Source: an uncultured bacterium | GTDB lineage: Bacteria; Bacillota; Clostridia; Christensenellales; Borkfalkiaceae | Assembly (NCBI GenBank): GCA_934871445.1 | Contig: CAKXBD010000101.1 | Coordinates: 1 to 7,679 of the forward strand | Direction of reading: 5' to 3' | Length of the DNA: 7,679 nucleotides | In this document: in pieces, positions 1-5,389 of the stretch | How the letters are laid out: each line of letters begins with the position of its first letter | Position numbering within the stretch: the stretch's first letter is position 1 | Notes under the pieces: generated by a model | Databases searched by the model: none | Told to the model about the DNA's origin: nothing | Seen by the model: the letters and a program-made list of their open reading frames with translations, nothing else | Program-made: the position numbers and the translations under genes

Positions 1-6
1 GAAATA

Positions 7-30
7 AGCCTTGCCGATACCGACAAGGCT
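7..30 (-). terminator. Hairpin downstream of the tRNA-Leu remnant (host flank)
   Basis: Arms at 7-13 and 24-30 pair perfectly over 7 bases, and on the minus strand the stem is followed by TATTTC. A second perfect hairpin (8-base arms at 37-44 and 52-59, 7-base loop) lies between it and the tRNA end. Both lie downstream of the tRNA 3' end on the minus strand, where a tRNA transcription terminator would be expected. The U tract is poor, so a terminator role is inference. Confidence 0.35.
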
Positions 31-64
31 ATTGCTGATAAAGGAGTTCAACCTTTATCGTCTT

Positions 65-87
65 TGGTGCGGATGACAGGACTTGAA
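65..87 (-). other. Attachment site: truncated 3' end of tRNA-Leu
   Basis: Read on the minus strand, this is the 3' end of a tRNA from T54 to the encoded CCA. It has a TTCAAGT T-loop, the 3' T-stem strand CCTGT, the acceptor 3' strand CATCCGC, discriminator A and CCA. The implied 5' acceptor strand GCGGATG fits bacterial tRNA-Leu. Upstream of T54 the sequence is GTTGC, which cannot pair as a T-stem, and no other tRNA part follows. Only the 3' end is therefore present, the classic scar of a tyrosine-recombinase element in a tRNA gene. The gene orientation puts the element to the right of base 87 and predicts an intact minus-strand tRNA-Leu beyond 7679. Confidence 0.8.
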
Positions 88-106
88 GCAACTAAACAAA
101 ATTGAA

Positions 107-163
107 AACAGGGGAAAAATGGGGAAAAACAGACAAAAATCGCTCTTTTTTTAGTTTATCCCC
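107..163. repeat. GGGGA-A-rich repeats near the left end, possible integrase arm sites
   Basis: Two 10-base direct repeats, GGGGAAAAAT (111-120) and GGGGAAAAAC (121-130), are followed by TTTATCCCC (155-163), which reads GGGGATAAA on the minus strand. Similar units occur near the right end (7616-7640). Short repeated sites just inside both ends of an integrated element are typical of arm-type binding sites for a tyrosine integrase. The assignment rests on position and repetition only. Confidence 0.35.
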
Positions 164-179
164 AAATGCGCCCCGACTT

Positions 180-196
180 TGAAAACCGGGTTTTCA
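180..196 (-). terminator. Palindrome just after brnA
   Basis: TGAAAACC-G-GGTTTTCA is a perfect 8-base palindrome with a 1-base centre, starting 2 bases past the brnA stop. As RNA it could form a 6-base stem with a CCCGG loop. No U tract follows, so it is at best a weak terminator and could equally be a protein-binding site. Confidence 0.3.
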
Positions 197-197
197 G

Positions 198-407
198 TTA
201 CTCCCATTTCAAAGATAATTGCTTATTGTTTTTCGCACAATCGGAAAGATAAAGATTTATAAGCGTTTGATAAGGAATCCCCGAGTTTTCCGCCATTGCC
301 TTAAAATAGGCTATCGTTTCACTATCAAGATTTATGGTAATTTGTTGTTTCAATTTTCCCGTATACGGGTTTTTTCTTGCGTTGGTAAAATTATATTCTT
401 CTTTCAT
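198..407 (-). CDS. brnA: BrnA-type antitoxin (ribbon-helix-helix), 69 aa
   Basis: This is the antitoxin partner of the BrnT gene just upstream. BrnA proteins bind BrnT to neutralise it and, as the complex, repress their own promoter. The part from about residue 20 (QITINLDSETIAYFKAMAENSG, given here only as a region: residues 20-41) to IPYQTLINLYL fits a short ribbon-helix-helix fold: a beta strand, then two helices with the GxxYQTxIN-like turn seen in BrnA. The start at 407 (MKEEYNF) is chosen because GGAGG lies at 416-420 with ideal spacing. The longer reading from 437 lacks such a site and would overlap brnT. The gap to the brnT stop is 19 bases, so both are read from one transcript. It is short for the family, with little beyond the DNA-binding fold. 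The identification relies mainly on the BrnT neighbour. Confidence 0.85.
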   Translation of the reverse strand: MKEEYNFTNARKNPYTGKLKQQITINLDSETIAYFKAMAENSGIPYQTLINLYLSDCAKNNKQLSLKWE

Positions 408-426
408 GTGTTCCACCTCCATATTA

Positions 427-711
427 TTATTTTTCATATTGCTTTGCCTCGTTTTGCGTCGCTTTTCTCGCGGATATAATACGAATTACGCTTTCCGATT
501 CCCGATAACAATGACACACAACAAGCAAATTTGCCAAACTGCTAAATCCCAAAATAATAAATCGCTCCTCTTCTTGGGAATGTTCCGGATCGTCAATCAA
601 TAATGCTTCGACATCATAAAAAACCGTTTTCGCTTCTTCAAACGATACACCGTGTTTTTTCTTGTTGATGGCGTTTTTATTTTCGTCCCATTCAAAAATT
701 ATTCCATTCAT
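427..711 (-). CDS. brnT: BrnT-type toxin of a type II toxin-antitoxin system, 94 aa
   Basis: BrnT is a small RelE-like ribonuclease toxin that blocks growth by cutting RNA unless bound by BrnA. Family landmarks are present in order: FEWDENK (6-12), KKHGVSFEEA (18-27), the DDPEHSQEEERF stretch (40-51), the hydrophobic LLVVCHCYRE strand (62-71) and the hallmark RIISARKAT (77-85). Length and the toxin-before-antitoxin order are normal for BrnTA. The ATG at 711 is the only start giving a complete N-terminus. No ribosome site precedes it, and the start codon lies about where the promoter should initiate, so the mRNA may be leaderless for this gene while brnA has a strong ribosome site. Such pairs commonly stabilise mobile elements. 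No key family residue appears lost. Confidence 0.93.
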   Translation of the reverse strand: MNGIIFEWDENKNAINKKKHGVSFEEAKTVFYDVEALLIDDPEHSQEEERFIILGFSSLANLLVVCHCYRESESVIRIISARKATQNEAKQYEK

Positions 712-746
712 AATTATATTATAATTACATTATAGTTATTTGTCAA
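711..746 (-). promoter_or_regulatory. brnTA promoter with overlapping palindromic operator
   Basis: On the minus strand TTGACA (746-741) is followed by 17 bases and TATAAT (723-718), a full consensus promoter. The start codon of brnT begins 7 bases after the -10 box. A palindrome TAATTATA-T-TATAATTA (711-727) covers the -10 box and the start codon, with 8-base perfect arms. That fits a ribbon-helix-helix operator for BrnA autoregulation. The promoter is seen directly; the operator role is inferred. Confidence 0.85.
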
Positions 747-783
747 GAGTTTTATGCAAACTTTTTCCAAAATATTTTTATAC

Positions 784-817
784 AAAAAGGCGCTTCCTTT
801 TTGGAAGTGCCTTTTTT
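784..817 (-). terminator. Intrinsic terminator after the replication-type gene
   Basis: GGCGCTTCC (789-797) and GGAAGTGCC (803-811) form a 9-base stem with a T5 loop, flanked by an A5 run on the left and a T6 run on the right, so it can work in both directions. On the plus-strand RNA the variable pair is G-U; on the minus-strand RNA it is an A-C mismatch. It closes the leftward operon 15 bases past the stop at 832 and separates it from the brnTA promoter. Confidence 0.8.
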
Positions 818-831
818 GCGGCGTTTGCCGC

Positions 832-2019
832 TCATTTTTTCGGGTGTGCTTTCTCGTAACAATCGCAAACCGCGCCGGAGGGCAAAAATCCTGTATCACT
901 GCACCGCGCACAATTCCACACGGGTAAAAGGTCGGCTTCCGTCACTCCCGCAAGCAACAGCGCCCGCTTCCGTTCCTCCTCCCGCGCTTCCTGCTCGCGC
1001 TCGATTTCTCCCACCTTCTCCGGCTCGTATAGCTCCGCTTTCGCGCGTTCTATCTCCAACCGCTTCAACGCCTTTTCCGCTTCCAAATACGCCGGAAAAT
1101 CACGCATTTTTGCCCGTACTCTCTCCGCTTTTGCTTCCGCCGCGTTATGCCGCGCCGAATACCACCTTTCTCGCTCGCTCCTCGCATTCGCCGCCTGCAC
1201 CGATTCCGACAATCCCGCCGCGGGGCGTTCAGGCTTCTCCGCCTCCGGGTAGTCGTCATACTCCCCCGCAAGGATTTTTTCGTAATGCGCTACCACCCAC
1301 GACCACGCACGCCGCGTCTGTAACAGCTTTTTCGATTGTCGGAACTTCTCTTTGAGCTTATCAAAGTCGATTCTTCCGAAGTCCACCCCTTCGCTTCCTT
1401 TCGGCTTCACCTGCGGAAACTCCTTGAAAAATTCTTCCCTCGCGCGCGGTACGTCCGTACTATTATATATTATAGGATTATATGTCGGATTATTTCGGGT
1501 TTTATCGGTGTTATTTCCGTAATAATCGGGGTTTTTACCGTAATAACCTCCATTATTACCGCTTTTATAAAACGCATTGATTTCCCTTTCTTCCTCCTCA
1601 GTCAAAAGCCAAAACCCGCGCTTTATCTCCTCTATGCTCTTTCTTCGATAGGATTTCATTATCGTTGCATAGCGTTTTTGTATTCCGTGGCTTGTTATAA
1701 CAGCGTCAAAACCGCAACCCGTCTTTTTTACGTCCTCTCCCTTGAAAACGGTCAAAAGCCCGCGATTACGCATGAATGTTATAATTTGCTCCACTTTGTC
1801 GGGGCTTGCTTTGATTTCGTCCGCTATCACGTAGATATAATCTTCCCAAACCTCGACTGCCTTATAGTATCCCTCTTTATAGACGTCGCAGAGTATATAC
1901 ATATACACCCCTAGCCCGTCCGCATGATACCTTGAAAGCAAAATCCTGATTTTACTATCCCCGAAAATTCCGACGTCCAAAAGGAGCTGATCAACCCCTT
2001 TTTTCGTCGGTCTTGCCAT
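832..2019 (-). CDS. DUF4373 (Lin1244/Lin1753-like) replication-type protein with C-terminal zinc motif, 395 aa
   Basis: Residues 1-110 match the Lin1244/Lin1753-like N-terminal domain found in phage and mobile-element replisome-organiser proteins: MARPTKKGVDQLLLDVGIF, then DGLGVYMYILCDVYKEGYY (34-52) and a winged-helix-like segment. Next come a Gly/Asn/Tyr-rich linker (153-186), a region of about 200 residues with long charged helices (260-355), and a C-terminal cysteine cluster C370, C373, C385, C387 around a CxxCxDTGFLPSG motif. That cluster resembles the zinc motif at the N-terminus of DnaC/DnaI helicase loaders, but no AAA+ domain is present. A strong AGGAGGT site lies 11 bases before the ATG. 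It is the last gene of the leftward block and sits next to a structured GC-rich region that could hold an origin. The likely role is origin binding or helicase recruitment; the exact biochemical function is inferred. Confidence 0.75.
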   Translation of the reverse strand: MARPTKKGVDQLLLDVGIFGDSKIRILLSRYHADGLGVYMYILCDVYKEGYYKAVEVWEDYIYVIADEIKASPDKVEQIITFMRNRGLLTVFKGEDVKKTGCGFDAVITSHGIQKRYATIMKSYRRKSIEEIKRGFWLLTEEEEREINAFYKSGNNGGYYGKNPDYYGNNTDKTRNNPTYNPIIYNSTDVPRAREEFFKEFPQVKPKGSEGVDFGRIDFDKLKEKFRQSKKLLQTRRAWSWVVAHYEKILAGEYDDYPEAEKPERPAAGLSESVQAANARSERERWYSARHNAAEAKAERVRAKMRDFPAYLEAEKALKRLEIERAKAELYEPEKVGEIEREQEAREEERKRALLLAGVTEADLLPVWNCARCSDTGFLPSGAVCDCYEKAHPKK

Positions 2020-2039
2020 GTAAAAAAGAAACCTCCTTT

Positions 2040-2627
2040 ATATGTAATTATCTCCACCCGCCGAAGCGGGACAGATACGAAAAAATGTCCGTCCGTTCGT
2101 CCGTCGCGTGTAACAAAACGGCGGGGGCAGGTACAAACCGAACTCACCCGACCACACCCCGAAAACGAGCGGGGCAGGTATGAAACGAAACAGCCCTATC
2201 ACCCCGCGGGCGGGGTAACACCGAAACCGCCCGGACGGGCGGTTTCACTTATTCAGCCGGCGGCGAAGCCGCAAAGAGAAGTGAAACAACCGGCAAAGCC
2301 GGAAATAAGAGGGAAAGCCCCGAAAACAGCGTTGCCCGTGAAACGAGCGCCCCGAAAGAGCGCGGGGGAACGACAGCCGCGAAACGTCGGGCGCGGGAGA
2401 GTTCGGAAAAGTGCGGGAAAGCGGAACGGGAACGAGTGCGGAACCGGAGGCGGGAACGGGCGGCGAGCCGCCGAACCGCTCCGGACCGCACCGACCCGAC
2501 CGCGACCGAAAAACCGAACACAGCGCCGAAAGCGGCGATAGTCCCCCACGCGACGGGGCGGGCGTAGGGCAACGCAATGCGGGGGGGGCACGGTATAAAA
2601 TCAGCCGCCGCGCGCCGCTTCACTTTT
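2040..2627. other. GC-rich, hairpin-dense region without a convincing gene; candidate origin or structured RNA
   Basis: About 600 bases lie between the replication-type gene and the winged-helix gene. Several frames are open on both strands, but all encode low-complexity Arg/Pro/Ser/Lys-rich sequence and none has a good ribosome site, so none is called. The left part holds short hairpins: CCCGC-CGAA-GCGGG (2057-2070), CCCCG/CGGGG (2157-2174) and ACCCCG/CGGGGT (2201-2216). They are interspersed with copies of CAGGTAYRAAAC-like sequence at about 2071, 2128 and 2175. A perfect 10-base stem follows at 2223-2246. From about 2270 the plus strand turns purine-rich, opposite to the surrounding minus-strand genes. 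Confidence 0.5.
2223..2246. repeat. Perfect 10-base inverted repeat (GAAACCGCCC/GGGCGGTTTC)
   Basis: Arms at 2223-2232 and 2237-2246 are perfectly complementary around a GGAC tetraloop, giving a very stable hairpin on either strand. No U tract follows on either side, so a simple intrinsic terminator is unlikely. Within the hairpin-rich region it may belong to an origin or to a structured leader for the leftward transcript. Confidence 0.6.
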
Positions 2628-2665
2628 AAGATTTTTTCGCCGCGTCAGCGTGCGTAAAAAATCTT
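2628..2665. repeat. 10-base inverted repeat AAGATTTTTT/AAAAAATCTT
   Basis: Perfect arms at 2628-2637 and 2656-2665 flank an 18-base GC-rich centre. An overlapping hairpin GCGTAA/TTACGC (2652-2669) uses the right arm. The two structures are mutually exclusive, like an attenuator, and the site lies where the purine bias of the strands switches. No function can be assigned from sequence. Confidence 0.5.
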
Positions 2666-2762
2666 ACGCCCCTTTTTCCCGTCCCGCAAAAATCAAAACC
2701 CGTCGCAATGCACCGAAAAACAGCAGGGACAGGGTAGCAACGACCGAAAAAGCCCCTTTCCC

Positions 2763-2972
2763 TCACCTTCTGACCGTGATTTTCCCCTCTGAAACGCTGA
2801 TTTTTCCCGCGCGAATCAACACTCCCACCGCATACGACACCGAAGAACGAGTGCGGCCGACTTCCTCCGCGATTTCCGCATATCTCACAAATTGCGGAGT
2901 ATCTCCTATCCGTTCCCGGAGGTATTTATATACCCTTTGCGCCGTCGTCTCCAAATCGTCATATTTGCCCAT
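2763..2972 (-). CDS. Small winged-helix DNA-binding protein, 69 aa
   Basis: Nearly the whole protein is one helix-turn-helix domain. A first helix (LETTAQRVYKYLRERIG) is followed by AEIAEEVGRTRSSVSYAVGVLIRAGKI (33-59), with the alternation expected of a turn and a recognition helix, and a short two-strand wing at the end (ISVSEGKITVRR). This is typical of MarR/LexA-type winged helices, but the protein is too short for an effector domain, as in many phage regulators or excision-type factors. The ATG at 2972 is preferred over a GTG at 2978 because GAGAGG lies 8 bases before the ATG. It follows the region-4-like gene after a 192-base gap with two hairpins. The DNA target and the sign of regulation are unknown. 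Confidence 0.75.
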   Translation of the reverse strand: MGKYDDLETTAQRVYKYLRERIGDTPQFVRYAEIAEEVGRTRSSVSYAVGVLIRAGKISVSEGKITVRR

Positions 2973-3043
2973 TTTCACGCCCTCTCTTTCGCTCTGCCGC
3001 GTTTTTCTCCTTTCCTCGTGGTTTTTCCTATCCTTGCTTTATC

Positions 3044-3125
3044 GCCCCGCTACGGCTCTTTTTTTGCCCTTTCTGCGGGGCTCTGTTCTCTTTGGTGGCA
3101 GGTCTTGTTTTTAGTCGCCCTGCCA
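3044..3125. other. Two hairpins in the gap between the winged-helix and region-4-like genes
   Basis: GCCCCGC (3044-3050) pairs with GCGGGGC (3075-3081), and TGGCAGG (3096-3102) pairs with CCTGCCA (3119-3125). Both stems are 7 bases and perfect. Neither has a clean U tract in the leftward direction of transcription. They may stabilise or partly attenuate the operon mRNA between the two genes. Confidence 0.4.
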
Positions 3126-3164
3126 GCTGACTTTATAAGGAGGTTTCATGTATGCCCGTGTAAA

Positions 3165-4112
3165 CTATTCCATTGTCGGAACGCCTTCCGACGTTTCCGC
3201 CTTTTGCGTTTGAGAAAGTATCAATAATCCCGCCAACGCTTTCACCGCTTCTTTTTCCGCTTTCTTCTTCGCCCGATACGCTTTTTGATACTCCCGCAAC
3301 TTTTCCCGATTCTTCTTCCGCCATACTTGTGTATATTCCAGTTGTTTTTTCGGATTTGCTTTTCGCCATGTTTGCACGTGTTCTCGGTGTTTTTCTTGGT
3401 GCATTGCTCGCCATGTTCGACCGTGTTCCCGCATTCTTTTGCGGTTCGCTTCTTGCCACGCTTGTTTGCGTTCCCGTTCTTTTTCTCGATTATTTTCTCG
3501 CCATATCCGCGCTTGTTCTCGGATTTTTTCCCGATTCTCCGCTTTCCATTTCCTCCTACGAAAATTTATCGCCGTCCGCCTTTCCGTTTCCGCCGATTCC
3601 CGGAACGCTTTCATCATCGCTCGCGCTTGCACCCGCTTCTTTTCCGGCGGCAACTCCTCTCGCGTTTCACCTAAATGCCGGAGGCGACGGAACACCGCGC
3701 CCGCAAATTCTTCCGCTCGACTCCACCCGGAAAGCTGTACCACTCGCCCGAACGCTTCCGCATTATTGAACGCTTTCCGCTGAATCGCTTGCATATACTC
3801 AAACCACTTTACTCCCAGCGCCCGCCCGACTTCCTGCGGCTTCTCCCTCCCGGATAATACGCGGCTTAAAAATTTCCGCTCTTTTCCCGTCAACGTCTTT
3901 TTCAGATACAGCTTGAACGCACGCGAAAACACCTCCCGCGCGCTTTCTTCCTGTTCTTCAAAATATGCTTCCTCCGCGCTCTCCTCCTGCGCGTAATAGT
4001 CAAGCATACTCCCCCCGCTTCCCTCGCTGTCTCCGCTCCGGTGGCGGTAGTTTATTTCCGCGTCCGTGCTTCTTTGGCCCCGGAGCAATCTCAATTCACT
4101 TGCTTTCGACAT
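3165..4112 (-). CDS. Sigma-region-4-like HTH protein with 15-residue Trp/Tyr repeats, 315 aa
   Basis: The N-terminal 60 residues are charged and probably loosely folded. Residues about 66-117 (from FKLYLKKTLTGKERKFLSRV to EVGRALGVKWFEYMQAIQRKA) match the layout of sigma-70 region 4: an LTxKER start, a short turn, a second helix with GRALGV and a recognition helix. After a helical segment (118-180) comes a tandem repeat with a 15-residue period: aromatic residues at W189, W204, W219, W234, W249, W264 and Y279, each unit roughly W-[RK]-x-x-N-[RP]-[EK]-K-x-x-E. The repeats are strongly basic and probably one long helix. GGAGG lies 8 bases before the ATG. The gene overlaps the upstream sigma-region-2-like gene by 22 bases, so translation is probably coupled. 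A two-subunit sigma role like SigO/RsoA is inferred; a phage transcription activator or terminase-like HTH are alternatives. Confidence 0.65.
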   Translation of the reverse strand: MSKASELRLLRGQRSTDAEINYRHRSGDSEGSGGSMLDYYAQEESAEEAYFEEQEESAREVFSRAFKLYLKKTLTGKERKFLSRVLSGREKPQEVGRALGVKWFEYMQAIQRKAFNNAEAFGRVVQLSGWSRAEEFAGAVFRRLRHLGETREELPPEKKRVQARAMMKAFRESAETERRTAINFRRRKWKAENREKIREQARIWRENNREKERERKQAWQEANRKRMREHGRTWRAMHQEKHREHVQTWRKANPKKQLEYTQVWRKKNREKLREYQKAYRAKKKAEKEAVKALAGLLILSQTQKAETSEGVPTME

Positions 4113-4558
4113 TTTCCGCCCCTCCTCGCGTATGGTATGTATATTTCATCTATCCCGCCCACTGCCGCATATTTGAACGAATGGAACACCGCGCAATTTA
4201 TCGCCCGGTCATACGGCCGAAATTTTAATAACCCCGTCCGCAAATCGCAATACAGCTGCTGCATCAAATCTTCTTCCGATATGATAGGGCGAAAATACGG
4301 CACACGGCGGAAGAACGACCGCGCGCAAGCCTGCAAATGCCGATAATTATCCCGCTCGAAATAGAACGAGTCCAGCGCTCCACGTTCTCCCGCATTGATT
4401 CGCGCGATTTCCTCCGGCGTTGTGTTCCAAGTCAAACGCTCGCCCGACGGCGTTCCTTCTTCCGACAGCTTCCGCACTCGCTCCGCTTCTCGTTCCCGGA
4501 TTGCTTCCGCTATCAGTCCTGATACGTCTATTTCCATTTTCGCACGTTCCGCTTCCAT
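4091..4558 (-). CDS. Sigma-70 region-2-like protein, 155 aa
   Basis: Residues 1-50 are mostly charged helix. From about 63 to 134 the sequence follows sigma-70 region 2: an N-terminal helix (FYFERDNYRHLQACARSFFRR), the hallmark SEEDLMQQLYCDL (94-106, compare DLxQE in sigma factors) and LLKFRPYDRAINCAVFHSFKYAAVGG (110-135), which corresponds to the KFDPxxG..F..Y region used for core RNA polymerase and -10 contacts. The protein ends soon after, so regions 3 and 4 are absent; the next gene supplies a region-4-like helix-turn-helix. Start: AAGGAGG lies 8 bases before the ATG at 4558. It follows the acidic-tailed gene by 22 bases. The likely role is one half of a split sigma-like factor directing RNA polymerase to element (or helper) promoters. 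Similarity is judged by eye from motif layout. Confidence 0.65.
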   Translation of the reverse strand: MEAERAKMEIDVSGLIAEAIREREAERVRKLSEEGTPSGERLTWNTTPEEIARINAGERGALDSFYFERDNYRHLQACARSFFRRVPYFRPIISEEDLMQQLYCDLRTGLLKFRPYDRAINCAVFHSFKYAAVGGIDEIYIPYARRGGKCRKQVN

Positions 4559-4580
4559 TTTCTCGCCCTCCTTTCTTCCT

Positions 4581-4871
4581 TTATTCTTCTCCTTCTCTTT
4601 CCCCGTCCTCCGTTTCTTCCCCTTCTTCCTCGTCCTCCTGTTCCCGCTCGTTCAGGCTTATCGTGTAATAGTCGTAAGTCTCCCACTCCTCCGGCGTTAC
4701 GTTCATCGCCGTAAGAATCGCCAACCGATACCGCTTTCTTACGTCGCTTCCGTCTTTCTTCATTACCTCCGCTTTGCTCACTCCTTCAAGCTCTACGCTC
4801 TCCGTCCTCACAAGCCGCGACATCATTCCCGACTTTCTGAAAAAGTCATACCTTATTCTTGTTACCGTCAT
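4581..4871 (-). CDS. Uncharacterised small protein with acidic C-terminal tail, 96 aa
   Basis: I do not recognise this family. Residues 1-73 look folded, with a basic, strand-rich start (MTVTRIRYDFFRKSGMMSRLV) and a helical middle (VRKRYRLAILTAMNVTPEEW). The last 23 residues are dominated by Glu and Asp (about 15 of 23) and contain no hydrophobics. A ribosome site AAAGGAGA lies about 9 bases before the ATG. It is 22 bases upstream of the sigma-region-2-like gene and clearly co-transcribed with the split sigma-like pair. An acidic tail next to basic, DNA-binding partners could act as a DNA mimic or chaperone-like regulator (for example, an anti-sigma), but nothing in the sequence proves this. 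No signal peptide or membrane segment is present. Confidence 0.6.
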   Translation of the reverse strand: MTVTRIRYDFFRKSGMMSRLVRTESVELEGVSKAEVMKKDGSDVRKRYRLAILTAMNVTPEEWETYDYYTISLNEREQEDEEEGEETEDGEREGEE

Positions 4872-5007
4872 TTTTCTTTTCTCCTTTGCCGTCTCTCCGG
4901 CTGTCTGAGTTTTGGGGCGGGCGTTCTTCTCTAACGGCTCCCGCTATACCGTTGCACCTGTTTCTTTATCACGGTACCGGCACTTCACCCGCCGCGGCAA
5001 TGACCTC

Positions 5008-5050
5008 CGCGGAAATTATTATATAAAACGGCGTTTTCATTATTTCCGCG
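5008..5050. repeat. Inverted repeat around a nested palindrome (gap 4872-5066)
   Basis: CGCGGAAAT (5008-5016) and ATTTCCGCG (5042-5050) are perfect 9-base arms. Between them, AAAACG-G-CGTTTT (5025-5037) is a second palindrome in an AT-rich stretch. Otherwise this gap between the acidic-tailed gene and the decayed small gene shows no supported gene; a 23-codon minus-strand ORF inside it has only a weak ribosome site. The layout could be a regulator site or a cruciform-forming element; its role is unknown. Confidence 0.45.
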
Positions 5051-5066
5051 CCGTTCCCGGGCTGTT

Positions 5067-5137
5067 TTACTTTTTTTGAGGCGCGAAGAACTCAATTTTT
5101 TGATACCCTCCGCGACATCGCGTTTCGCCTCATCTTT
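5067..5137 (-). pseudogene. Decayed second copy of the small gene's 3' end
   Basis: On the minus strand a hairpin copy (5139-5158) is followed by a ribosome-site-like GAGG and coding remnants KDEAKRDVAEG (one frame) and YQKIEFFAPQKK then stop (next frame). These match KDGKAAAARMGRKYDHQKI and EFVVPQK of the gene at 5178-5348 in order. DNA identity is clearest over the CAAAAAAT...GAGTTC...CCTCAAAAA segment. The copy lacks the middle and N-terminus, so it looks like a tandem duplicate with an internal deletion and a frameshift. Confidence 0.5.
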
Positions 5138-5138
5138 A

Positions 5139-5158
5139 TTTGCGGCACCAACACCGCA
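5139..5158. repeat. 20-base hairpin repeat, copy 2
   Basis: TTTGCGGCACCAACACCGCA is identical to the copy at 5367-5386, exactly 228 bases away. Each forms a TGCGG/CCGCA stem with a CACCAACA loop. On the minus strand both copies stand just before an A-rich ribosome-site-like stretch, so the repeat probably arose by tandem duplication of hairpin plus gene. Confidence 0.75.
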
Positions 5159-5177
5159 TTTTTGAGGGACGACGAAC

Positions 5178-5348
5178 TCAAAATATTTTTTGGTGGTCGT
5201 ACTTCCTCCCCATTCTCGCCGCGGCGGCTTTTCCGTCTTTTACTCGCTCGTAAAATCGAAAAGAGCCTTTTATTTCCTCGATTTCTCCCCGTTCGTTTTT
5301 CCGCCATGTCGGATAAAAATAAAATATATATTTGTGCGAACTTTTCAT
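5178..5348 (-). CDS. Small uncharacterised protein, 56 aa, probably truncated by a frameshift
   Basis: The first likely gene of the leftward operon. The start at 5348 is set by AAAGAGGTG about 9 bases upstream. The protein begins MKSSHKYIFYFYPTWRKNERG, with a hydrophobic, aromatic strand and a charged continuation, and ends KYDHQKIF. One base out of frame after the stop the reading continues as EFVVPQK, which is the C-terminus seen in the neighbouring copy (QKIEFFAPQKK). Compared with that copy, CAAAAAAT is followed here by 4 extra bases before TGAG, which causes the frame change. It is therefore either a recently broken gene, or one whose A6 run at 5186-5191 allows slippage to a product of about 120 residues. 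I do not recognise its function. Confidence 0.5.
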   Translation of the reverse strand: MKSSHKYIFYFYPTWRKNERGEIEEIKGSFRFYERVKDGKAAAARMGRKYDHQKIF

Positions 5349-5366
5349 TTTACTGCACCTCTTTTT

Positions 5367-5386
5367 TTTGCGGCACCAACACCGCA
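5367..5386. repeat. 20-base hairpin repeat, copy 1
   Basis: This copy has a longer 8-base stem TTTTGCGG/CCGCAAAA (5366-5389), flanked by T runs on both sides, so in the plus direction it could act as a terminator for transcripts entering from the left. In the minus direction it sits in the leader just before the ribosome site of the 56-residue gene and could affect its translation. Confidence 0.7.
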
Positions 5387-5389
5387 AAA

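Noticed and set aside
2281..2541. Plus-strand 86-codon Lys/Arg-rich frame starting with GTG
   Set aside because: It has no good ribosome site, low complexity and lies over repeated hairpins; the purine bias that makes it look coding is reported as a finding instead.
2245..2623. Three overlapping minus-strand frames of 110-124 codons
   Set aside because: They are open together only because the region is GC-rich; the products are Arg/Pro/Ser/Phe low-complexity sequence with no ribosome site or recognisable domain.
3148..3213. Plus-strand 21-codon frame (MYARVNYSIVGTPSDVSAFCV) behind a perfect AAGGAGG site
   Set aside because: The ribosome site is striking, but the peptide is short, overlaps the end of the region-4-like gene in antisense, and no plus promoter is evident. 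Only homologues would rescue it.
3270..3560. 45-base periodic DNA as a possible CRISPR-like array
   Set aside because: The period comes from the 15-residue protein repeat; units are diverged and coding, there is no repeat-spacer layout, and no cas gene is nearby.
3173..3769. Long plus-strand frames across the region-4-like gene
   Set aside because: They are antisense shadows, rich in Phe/Ser/Pro/Leu, without starts; the minus-strand gene has a clear ribosome site, domain and 15-residue period.
5071..5101. TTGAG-N10-CTCAA-T6 as a plus-strand terminator (and its copy at 5160-5191)
   Set aside because: Both fit weak terminators, but their similarity is explained by the duplicated QKIEF..PQKK coding on the minus strand, and no plus gene ends there.
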